Shown: positions 6,176-12,655 of the stretch, in pieces
Numbering within the stretch: position 1 is the first letter of the stretch
Layout: the number at the start of each line of letters is the position of its first letter
From: an uncultured Lachnospiraceae bacterium
GTDB lineage: Bacteria > Bacillota > Clostridia > Lachnospirales > Lachnospiraceae
NCBI GenBank assembly: GCA_947174985.1
Contig: CAMWLB010000031.1
Span: forward strand, 1 to 16,714
Reading direction: 5' to 3'
DNA: 16,714 nt
Made by a program: the position numbers and the translations under genes
The notes under the pieces: generated by a model
Told to the model about the DNA's origin: nothing
Seen by the model: only the letters and a program-made list of their open reading frames with translations
The model's database searches: none

Positions 6176-7906
6176 ATGAAGCTTTCCGAAATATTTTCGG
6201 CGACATTTAAACCGGTAGACAACAAGAAAGAAAAAGTACAGGCAGAAAAGGCGTCGGGCAGCGGCGAGCGTATAAACAGACAGATAAAGGCACTGACGCC
6301 GGGCAGGCTTCTGCAGGGCGAGGTGGTTGGCAGAAATGGCAAAGAGGTGCAGATTAAGCTGTCGGATGACATGGTAATCAGCGCAAGGCTGGACAGGGAT
6401 GTCAATGTGGAGGACGGGAAGGTGCTGACCTTCGAAGTAAAGAACAATGGCAGCAGCCTTTCCTTAAGCCCATTGTTTGCCAATACGGCAAACACAGACA
6501 ATGTCTTTAAGGCACTGCAGATGGCGGGGCTTCCTATCAACAGTGAGACGGTGTCCATGACGGAGGCAATGATGCAGCAGGGCATGAGTGTGGACAGCAA
6601 CACGCTGCAGGGCATGTTCAGGGAAGTGTCGGCGCATCCGGAGGCGGCAGCGGCAGATGTTGTGCAGCTTCGCGGCCTTGGGATAGAAGTGACCGAAGAA
6701 AATCTGCAGCAGCTTCAAAGCTACAAGGAACTGACGCATGAGCTGGTAAGAGGGATGACAGATGTGCTAAAAGAGCTTCCGGCGGCATTTAACGAGCTTT
6801 ATGCGCAGGCGCCGGATAAAGCGGTGCAGATGTATCAGGCGATATTGAAAAGTCTGCTGCCGGATATTGCCGTAGATGGTCAGGCCCTTTCAGGGCAGCC
6901 GATTGCAGCAGATATGGAGCAGGAAGGTTTTGCAGGTGTTTTTGCCGAGGGAGTCGTAAAACTGATAAGCGAAGAGAATGCGGAAGCTGTTTTGGAAAAC
7001 GCAAATCCTGCAGAAGAAATATTTTCCGGCGAGGAAGAGCAGCCCCTGTTACAGAAAGAGGGAGATACCTTGCAGGAACGCTTAAGTCCGCAGGAGTTAA
7101 AAAGCTTTGCAAAGCAGCTTGCAGCGCTGCCGCAGGAAGCGTATCCGGGGCTGGAAGACTTGGCACAGGAGGTAGAGCGGGGAACGGCGGACACAACAAA
7201 GGTTCTGCATGCGCTCTCCGACATGCATCCGTCCGCGGGCAGCGAAGCCCATGCTGCGCTGGCAGAAATATTTAAGGGTGACGCGTACCAGAAGCTGCTT
7301 TTGGGAGAAGCGCTGAAGCAGTGGACGATGAAACCGGAGCAGGTGACGGGAAGCAGGGAGGTAGAAGAGGTATACAGAAAACTGGAAAAGGGGCTTTCCG
7401 GCATCCGGGAAGCACTGTCAGAAAACGGTGCGGCGCAGAGCAGTGCCATGCGAAGTGCGGCAAACTTAAGTCAGAATGTGGACTTTATGAATCAGGTAAA
7501 CCAGATGTATACTTATGTGCAGATTCCCTTAAAAATGCATAACGGGCATGCGAATGGAGAATTGTATGTGTATACCAATAAACGCTCTCTGGCAAACCGT
7601 GACGGCGCGGTGAGTGCGCTTCTGCATCTGGATATGGAAAACTTAGGTCCGGTGGACGTCTATGTTGCCATGCAGCAGGGCAGGGTCAATACGCGTTTTA
7701 CGCTGAGGGACGATGAAATGCTGGACTTTCTGCAGGAGCATATCCATATTCTGAATGAACGGCTGGAAAAGAAGGGCTATACCATGAATGTGGAAATGTC
7801 GGTGCGGGAAGAAAACAGTCAGGAGGAGAATCCCATAGAGCGTATTTTGCACGCAGACAAGAAGACGGCGGCATCATCCCAGTATGCTTTTGACGTCAGG
7901 GCTTAG
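6176..7906 (+). CDS. FliK-like protein with flagellar hook-length control C-terminal domain (YlqG position)
   Basis: The product is 576 residues with no signal peptide or membrane segment. Residues 40-100 look like a small beta-rich domain (TPGRLLQGEVVGRNGKEVQIKL region). Residues 100-440 are long, acidic and helix-prone with low conservation. Residues 445-545 resemble the FliK C-terminal domain (Flg_hook family): IPLKM, GELYVYTNKR, LHLDMENLGPVDVYV and VNTRFTLRDDEMLDFLQEH. In flagella that domain meets the FlhB cytoplasmic domain and ends hook export. Here no other flagellar gene is present, and the next gene is a small FlhB-C-like protein. This is the position of ylqG in Bacillus, whose function is unknown. 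GAGGAGGG at 6162-6169 sets the start. The fold call is good, and the role is unknown. Confidence 0.82.
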   Translation: MKLSEIFSATFKPVDNKKEKVQAEKASGSGERINRQIKALTPGRLLQGEVVGRNGKEVQIKLSDDMVISARLDRDVNVEDGKVLTFEVKNNGSSLSLSPLFANTANTDNVFKALQMAGLPINSETVSMTEAMMQQGMSVDSNTLQGMFREVSAHPEAAAADVVQLRGLGIEVTEENLQQLQSYKELTHELVRGMTDVLKELPAAFNELYAQAPDKAVQMYQAILKSLLPDIAVDGQALSGQPIAADMEQEGFAGVFAEGVVKLISEENAEAVLENANPAEEIFSGEEEQPLLQKEGDTLQERLSPQELKSFAKQLAALPQEAYPGLEDLAQEVERGTADTTKVLHALSDMHPSAGSEAHAALAEIFKGDAYQKLLLGEALKQWTMKPEQVTGSREVEEVYRKLEKGLSGIREALSENGAAQSSAMRSAANLSQNVDFMNQVNQMYTYVQIPLKMHNGHANGELYVYTNKRSLANRDGAVSALLHLDMENLGPVDVYVAMQQGRVNTRFTLRDDEMLDFLQEHIHILNERLEKKGYTMNVEMSVREENSQEENPIERILHADKKTAASSQYAFDVRA

Positions 7907-7919
7907 AAGGTGAGGCAGA

Positions 7920-8201
7920 ATGGAAGAGAAGAAAAAAGTAAAACAAGCGATTGCGCTGGAGTACAATCCGGATGAAGAGGCGCCCAAGGTCATAGCGACA
8001 GGACGCGGCGCGCTGGCGGAGCGGATTATTGAGAAGGCAAAAGAGTCGGATGTTCCAGTCCATAGGGACGATAAGCTGGCGGATACGCTTTCCCGACTGG
8101 AGATCGGCGATATGATTCCGCCGGAGCTTTACGAGGTAGTGGCGGAAATACTGGTGTTTGTAGATTCCATGGATAAGATAAGAAGTAAAATGAAAAAATA
8201 G
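7920..8201 (+). CDS. FlhB cytoplasmic-domain-like protein (YlqH / EscU-YscU-HrcU C-domain family)
   Basis: This 93-residue protein corresponds to the C-terminal fragment that FlhB and its type III secretion relatives leave after self-cleavage. The matching segments are AIALEYNPDEEAPKVIATGRG (10-30), LAERIIEKAKESDVPVHRD (32-50), LADTLSRLEIGDMIPPELY (53-71) and VVAEILVFV (73-81). The membrane part of FlhB is absent, and so is the NPTH autocleavage motif that would precede residue 10. The protein can therefore act neither as an export channel nor as a self-cleaving switch. It follows the FliK-like gene after 13 bases, so the two are very probably co-expressed and may bind each other, as FliK and FlhB do. 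The biological role is unknown. Confidence 0.88.
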   Translation: MEEKKKVKQAIALEYNPDEEAPKVIATGRGALAERIIEKAKESDVPVHRDDKLADTLSRLEIGDMIPPELYEVVAEILVFVDSMDKIRSKMKK

Positions 8202-8247
8202 GGAATTGTGCAATTTGGTTTGCCGAAATCGTGATTCGCAATTACCC
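8201..8247 (+). other. Intergenic hairpin between the FlhB-C-like gene and the cyclophilin
   Basis: GGGAATTGTG (8201-8210) pairs with CGCAATT plus CCC (8237-8247), with one bulged A and one G-T pair. An inner five-pair stem (8214-8218 with 8223-8227) is also possible. No T run follows on either strand, so it is not a classical terminator. It may be an RNA processing or stability element, or a protein-binding dyad. Confidence 0.5.
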
Positions 8248-8279
8248 TAAAATAAAAAGTAGAGAAGAGGAATGGACTG

Positions 8280-8948
8280 ATGAAGAAAAAGAGTGTAAAA
8301 AAATGGATTGGCGCGGCGGCAGGGCTTCTGTGTATTGCTTTATTTGGAGGCTGCGGCAAGGAAGCGGACACAAATAAGACCACGGGAAAGGAAGATTCTG
8401 AAGAGGTCTTGCAGGAGCAGGAGAGTACGGAGCCTGAGGAGGAATTGCTTTCCGGCAAACACCATGTCAATATCTACATCAAGGACATGGGTGTGATTGC
8501 AGTAGAACTTGATGCGGACAGCGCGCCTATAACGGTGACAAATTTTATAAAGCTTGCAAATGATGGCTTCTATGACGGGCTGACGTTCCACAGGATTATA
8601 GATGGTTTTATGATGCAGGGTGGAGACCCGCGGGGCGACGGCACAGGCGGCTCTGAAAACAGCATAAAGGGTGAATTTTCAAACAACGGTATAGAGAACC
8701 CGCTTTCCCATACGAGGGGAGCCATATCCATGGCGCGTTCCAAGATGCCTGACAGTGCGCGTTCCCAGTTCTTTATTGTGCATGAGGACAGTACTTTCTT
8801 AGATGGGGATTATGCAGCATTTGGCTATGTGACGGACGGGATGGACATTGTGGACGATATCTGTGAAAATACGACAGGACAGGATGAAAACGGCATTGTA
8901 CCCGTGGAAAACCGTCCTGTGATTGAAAAGATAGAAGTGATTGATTAG
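8280..8948 (+). CDS. Lipoprotein peptidyl-prolyl cis-trans isomerase, cyclophilin type
   Basis: The product is 222 residues. A basic N-terminus and hydrophobic stretch (9-22) end in the lipobox LFGGC with Cys25, so the mature protein should be lipid-anchored on the outer membrane face. An acidic low-complexity linker (26-58) leads to a cyclophilin domain (62-222). The catalytic region is clear: FHRIIDGFMMQGGDP (103-117, with Arg105) and SARSQFFIVHE (159-169). NPLSHTRGAISMAR (140-153) is also typical. The likely role is folding of exported proteins after Sec export, which fits the two signal peptidase genes nearby, although that link is only inference. It lies 78 bases after the FlhB-C-like gene with a hairpin in the gap, and 12 bases before the NYN gene. 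Confidence 0.94.
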   Translation: MKKKSVKKWIGAAAGLLCIALFGGCGKEADTNKTTGKEDSEEVLQEQESTEPEEELLSGKHHVNIYIKDMGVIAVELDADSAPITVTNFIKLANDGFYDGLTFHRIIDGFMMQGGDPRGDGTGGSENSIKGEFSNNGIENPLSHTRGAISMARSKMPDSARSQFFIVHEDSTFLDGDYAAFGYVTDGMDIVDDICENTTGQDENGIVPVENRPVIEKIEVID

Positions 8949-8960
8949 GGAAGGAATGGA

Positions 8961-9962
8961 ATGGAAAACGACAGAAGATTTGCTTTATTGATAGATGCGG
9001 ACAACATATCGCCTAAATACATCGATATTATTTTGACAGAGACGGTCAATTACGGGATTGCCAGTGTCAGAAGGATTTATGGGGACTGGACAAACAATTC
9101 CAAGCAGTCGTGGAAGGACTGTCTTTTGCGAAATTCCCTGACGCCCGTACAGCAGTACAGCTATACCACGGGGAAGAATTCTTCTGACTCCGCTATGATT
9201 ATCGATGCCATGGATATTTTGTATGGCAATCACGTGGACGGATTTATCATTGCGACTTCCGACAGCGATTTTACCACGCTGGCAAGAAGGCTAAGGGAGG
9301 ACGGCAAGATGGTAATCGGCATGGGGGAAAGCAAGACGCCCATGGCGTTTATCAAAGCATGTGAGCAGTTTAAGACGCTGGATGTTTTATATGAAAGCTA
9401 TAAGGGCGAGCTTGATTTGGAGGAAGGCGCAGGCGCGGCGGAAATCAAGTCCCAGGACAGTGCGAAGGCACGCGAGGGCGCGCCTGAGGCAAAGCCGATT
9501 ACAAGCTTGAAGGTAATTCAAAAAGCGGTGAAGGAAATTATCGAGGAGCAGTCGGAGGAGGGAGGCTGGATGCAGCTCAGCAGGCTTTCCACCTCACTGC
9601 AGAAACGGTATCCTGATTTTGACTGTCGTGTCTATAAATTTTCCAAGTTCAGCAAGATGGTGGAGTCCTTTCCCGAAATTCAGCTTTTGCGTAAGGGAAA
9701 CGATTGGATGGTAGGGACGCAGGATACATCCGCCAGCTTAGAGACGATACAAAAGGCAGTATTAGATATTCTTGCGAAGCAGCCTGCAGACCACGAGTGG
9801 GTAGGTCTGGGCGAGCTGGGGAGCATACTGAAGAAAAGATATCCGGACTTTGACTGCAAAGCCTATGGCTTTTCACAGCTCAGCAAGATGCTGAAGTCCT
9901 TTCCCGGGATTGAACTGTCGGGAAAGAGCGAGGTGCGGAAAAAAAATAGAAAAGTGGTCTGA
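8961..9962 (+). CDS. NYN-domain (PIN-like) putative RNase with two OST-HTH/LOTUS repeats
   Basis: The product is 333 residues. An N-terminal NYN domain of the LabA/DUF88 type (5-147) carries the acidic site of this nuclease fold: LLIDADN (9-15), the SSDSAMIIDAMD helix (74-85, with Asp76 and Asp82) and IATSDSDFTTLARRLRE (97-113). A charged linker (150-180) follows. Two related OST-HTH/LOTUS domains occupy about 183-253 and 258-320, and both contain KRYPDFDC (215-222 and 292-299) and an SKM...SFP segment. LOTUS domains bind RNA, including G-quadruplex RNA in some studied cases. The architecture suggests an RNA-targeted endonuclease, but the substrate is unknown. GGGAAGGA at 8948-8955 sets the start. 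A bidirectional terminator follows the stop. Confidence 0.88.
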   Translation: MENDRRFALLIDADNISPKYIDIILTETVNYGIASVRRIYGDWTNNSKQSWKDCLLRNSLTPVQQYSYTTGKNSSDSAMIIDAMDILYGNHVDGFIIATSDSDFTTLARRLREDGKMVIGMGESKTPMAFIKACEQFKTLDVLYESYKGELDLEEGAGAAEIKSQDSAKAREGAPEAKPITSLKVIQKAVKEIIEEQSEEGGWMQLSRLSTSLQKRYPDFDCRVYKFSKFSKMVESFPEIQLLRKGNDWMVGTQDTSASLETIQKAVLDILAKQPADHEWVGLGELGSILKKRYPDFDCKAYGFSQLSKMLKSFPGIELSGKSEVRKKNRKVV

Positions 9963-9970
9963 CGGCAATC

Positions 9971-9999
9971 AAAAACTCCGGAGATTTCCGGAGTTTTTT
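9971..9999. terminator. Bidirectional terminator between the NYN gene and prs
   Basis: AAAAACTCCGGA (9971-9982) pairs with its complement at 9987-9998 around a GATT loop, giving a 12-bp stem. The arms carry A and T runs on both sides, so it can stop transcription of the plus-strand NYN gene and of the converging minus-strand prs gene. Confidence 0.9.
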
Positions 10000-10008
10000 G
10001 CTGTGTTT

Positions 10009-11193
10009 TTAGTGAAAGGGCATACGCATGTTGTAGGCTTCCAGTATGCCGTGTATTTTTTCCGTGGTCGCCATGGCGTTGGCTAACGACACGTCATGGT
10101 TCATAAAGTCGATAATGGATGCAGTAAATTTGCTCATATCCGCTTCCACGAAATAGGGTCTTTGGGAAATTTCGGGCGGCAGATAAGTCAGGTTGGTGGT
10201 GATAACCTTGTCAAAGTAGCATTTTTCATATGCTTCATCAAATGATTTCAGCCCGTTTGTGAACAGCCCGAAGGTACAGCAGATAAAGACACGTCTCGCA
10301 TGCATTTCCTTTAACTGCTTTGCAGTGTCTAACATGCTCTCGCCGGAGGATATCATATCGTCGATAATGATGACATCCTTGTCCTCAATTTTATCACCGA
10401 GGAATTCGTGCGCCACGATAGGGTTTTTACCGTTCACCACGGTGGAATAGTCGCGGCCCTTGTAGAACATGCCGGTGTCCACGCCCAAAACCGTGGCAAA
10501 ATAGATGGCACGGTCCAAAGCACCCTCATCAGGGCTGATGTCAACGAGATGCTCCTTGTCCACTATCAAGTCTTCCTCGGCGGACAAAAGCGCGCGGATA
10601 AACTGGTAGGGCGGCGTAAAATTGTCAAAGCCGTTTAGCGGCGTTGCATTCTGTACCCTGGGGTCATGCGCATCGAAGGTGATGAGATTGGAAACGCCCA
10701 TGGCGCTCAATTCCTCCAGCGCAAATGCACAGTCCAAGGATTCCCTGCCGTTCCGCTTGTGCTGCCTGCCTTCGTAGAGAAAAGGCATGATAACGTTGAT
10801 GCGATGTGCCTTGCCGTTACAGGCGGCAATCACGCGTTTTAAGTCCTGATAATGGTCGTCCGGCGACATATGGTTGGTATAGCCGTATACATTATATGTA
10901 ATACTGTGGTTGCAGACATCTGTGATGATGAAAAGGTCTTTGCCGCGGATAGATTCGTGGAAGACGGCTTTTGCCTCGCCGCTTCCAAAGCGGGGACAAT
11001 CAAAATCTGTCAGATAGCTGTTTTCAATATAGCCGTGAAAAGCGGGGTCGTTTTTCACCTTGTTGTTGACGCTTTTACGGAAGCTCACAAGATAGTCGTC
11101 TATCCTGCGTGCTAGATTTTTAGCAGAGGGCAGCGCGACAAGCTTTAAGGGCGCTACCGGCATAGTGTGTTCCAGTTCATGTAAATCAGGCAT
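10009..11193 (-). CDS. prs: Ribose-phosphate pyrophosphokinase, long divergent type
   Basis: The product is 394 residues, about 80 longer than classical bacterial Prs (around 315). It would make PRPP from ribose 5-phosphate and ATP for nucleotide, histidine and NAD synthesis. The two-domain phosphoribosyltransferase fold is recognisable from FGSGEAKAVFHESIRGKDLFI (69-89), GRQHK (142-146), FDAHDPRVQNA (173-183, with His176 in place of the classical DLH histidine), SPDEGALDRA (220-229), the catalytic-loop-like YKGRD (244-248) and the PRPP loop VIIIDDMISSGESM (274-287). The PRPP loop differs from the common DDxxDTGGT form, so the enzyme is from a divergent clade and its kinetics or regulation may differ. 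GGAGGA just upstream on the minus strand supports the start. It is the only complete minus-strand gene here. Confidence 0.9.
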   Translation of the reverse strand: MPDLHELEHTMPVAPLKLVALPSAKNLARRIDDYLVSFRKSVNNKVKNDPAFHGYIENSYLTDFDCPRFGSGEAKAVFHESIRGKDLFIITDVCNHSITYNVYGYTNHMSPDDHYQDLKRVIAACNGKAHRINVIMPFLYEGRQHKRNGRESLDCAFALEELSAMGVSNLITFDAHDPRVQNATPLNGFDNFTPPYQFIRALLSAEEDLIVDKEHLVDISPDEGALDRAIYFATVLGVDTGMFYKGRDYSTVVNGKNPIVAHEFLGDKIEDKDVIIIDDMISSGESMLDTAKQLKEMHARRVFICCTFGLFTNGLKSFDEAYEKCYFDKVITTNLTYLPPEISQRPYFVEADMSKFTASIIDFMNHDVSLANAMATTEKIHGILEAYNMRMPFH

Positions 11194-11229
11194 ATTTTCC
11201 TCCGTATTGTAGGTTGTACTAACAATTAA

Positions 11230-11258
11230 TTTATATCATTATGCTAGTGACACGTCAA
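11230..11258 (-). promoter_or_regulatory. Predicted prs promoter
   Basis: On the minus strand a TTGACG -35 box (11258-11253) is followed, after exactly 17 bases, by TATAAA (11235-11230), which lies 36 bases before the prs start codon. Box quality and spacing make this a convincing sigma-A-type promoter. Its spacer contains the -35 box of the divergent promoter. Confidence 0.75.
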
Positions 11259-11275
11259 GAAATTTCTAGTAGAAT
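11247..11275 (+). promoter_or_regulatory. Predicted promoter of the radical-SAM/der/plsY/gpsA operon
   Basis: GTGACA (11247-11252) stands 17 bases before TAGAAT (11270-11275), 30 bases upstream of the ATG at 11306. It lies back to back with the minus-strand prs promoter, with adjoining -35 boxes. A perfect 10-bp palindrome, AGAAATTTCT (11258-11267), fills part of its spacer. Confidence 0.65.
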
Positions 11276-11305
11276 AGATACATAAAGAGAAATCGGAGAA
11301 AGCAG

Positions 11306-12655
11306 ATGGAAAAGAAAAAGGGACATGTGATAAAGCAGGTGGAGCGGGGAAGCATCGCGGAAGAAATGGGATTGGAGCCCGGAGATATCATACTGGCGGT
11401 GGACGGCACCGAGATAGAAGATATTTTTGATTATCAATTTTTAATTCAGGATACGTATCTGGAGGTACTTGTCCGGACAAAGGACGGAGAAGAATGTATT
11501 CTGGAAATCGACAAGGAATTTGACGAGGATTTGGGGATTGTATTTGAAAATGGTCTGATGGATGAGTACCGCCACTGTCACAACAGGTGTATCTTCTGCT
11601 TTATCGATCAGATGCCAAAGGGGATGCGGGAAACGCTCTACTTTAAAGACGACGATTCCAGGCTTTCTTTTTTACAGGGAAATTATGTTACGCTGACCAA
11701 TATGTCAGACCATGACATTGACAGGATTATCCGGTACCGCCTGGCACCGATTAATATTTCCTTTCATACCATGAATTCGGAGCTTCGCTGCAAGATGCTG
11801 AACAACCGCTTTGCGGGTGATGCACTGAAAAAGGTGGACAGGCTTTATGAGGCGGAGATCGCCATGAACGGGCAGATTGTGCTGTGCAAGGGCATAAACG
11901 ACGGTGCGGAGCTTGCTTACAGCATAGAAAAGCTGACTGCTTATCTGCCTCATCTGGAGAGCGTGTCCGTGGTGCCGGTGGGTTTGTCCAAATACCGGGA
12001 CGGGCTGTTTCCACTTAAGCCTTTTGAGCGGGAGGACGCGGAGGCGGTTATCGATTTGATTGAGGCATGGCAGAAAAAGTTGTATAAAGAGTATGATACC
12101 CACTTTATACATGCCAGCGACGAATGGTATATTCTTGCCGGACGCGAGCTGCCGGAGGAGGAGCGCTACGATGGCTATCTTCAGCTTGAAAACGGCGTCG
12201 GGATGCTCAGGCTGTTGTTAAATGAGTTTGAAGACTCCATGAAGGAGCTTTCTGCAAAAAGAAGCCTGCCGGATGAAAAGCTGTCGGGGACGGTGTCCAT
12301 GGCGACGGGAAAACTGGCATATCCATATATTCGCAGGATGGCGGACAGCATGGAAGCTGCCTTTCCCAATATCCGCATACTGGTCTATGAAATCCGAAAC
12401 GACTTTTTCGGAGAGCAGATTACGGTGTCGGGGCTGCTCACGGGGCAGGACATTGCCGCACAGCTTGCGGGCAGGGAATTGGGAAAGCGGCTTCTGCTTC
12501 CGCAGAATGTGCTTCGCAGCGGTGAGGATGTTTTTTTGGACGATATGCGCCTTTCTGAACTGGAAGGGACTTTACAAGTAAAGGCAGATATTGTAAAATC
12601 AAGGGGTTGTGACTTTGTGGACAGTATTCTTAGGGTATTTGAGGAGGTGCGCTGA
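11306..12655 (+). CDS. PDZ-radical SAM-DUF512 protein of unknown function
   Basis: The product is 449 residues. A PDZ-like domain (about 6-70) includes VERGSIAEEMGLEPGDIILAVDG. Next is a radical-SAM-type cluster motif with Cys91, Cys95 and Cys98 in CHNRCIFCFID, a CX3CX2C arrangement that fits a 4Fe-4S site, followed by a barrel-like region with INISFHTMNSELR (149-161). The C-terminal part (about 255-440) matches the DUF512 family in character, with YLQLENGVGMLR (291-302), a TG-containing strand and VLRSGEDVFLDDM (402-414). Families with this layout are common in Clostridia and cyanobacteria, and their substrate is not known to me. The gene overlaps der by one base (TGATG at 12653-12657), and this link with a ribosome assembly GTPase is the best clue to its role. 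CGGAGA at 11294-11299 precedes the start. Confidence 0.9.
   Translation: MEKKKGHVIKQVERGSIAEEMGLEPGDIILAVDGTEIEDIFDYQFLIQDTYLEVLVRTKDGEECILEIDKEFDEDLGIVFENGLMDEYRHCHNRCIFCFIDQMPKGMRETLYFKDDDSRLSFLQGNYVTLTNMSDHDIDRIIRYRLAPINISFHTMNSELRCKMLNNRFAGDALKKVDRLYEAEIAMNGQIVLCKGINDGAELAYSIEKLTAYLPHLESVSVVPVGLSKYRDGLFPLKPFEREDAEAVIDLIEAWQKKLYKEYDTHFIHASDEWYILAGRELPEEERYDGYLQLENGVGMLRLLLNEFEDSMKELSAKRSLPDEKLSGTVSMATGKLAYPYIRRMADSMEAAFPNIRILVYEIRNDFFGEQITVSGLLTGQDIAAQLAGRELGKRLLLPQNVLRSGEDVFLDDMRLSELEGTLQVKADIVKSRGCDFVDSILRVFEEVR

Noticed and set aside
6880..7449. Minus-strand open frame inside the FliK-like gene
   Set aside because: Its Ser/Ala/Pro-rich composition comes from the complement of Glu/Ala/Gln codons, and there is no start signal.
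8220..8253. Possible promoter before the cyclophilin (TTGCCG ... TACCCT or TAAAAT)
   Set aside because: The -10 candidates are poor at the correct spacing and overlap the hairpin, so support is too weak to list.
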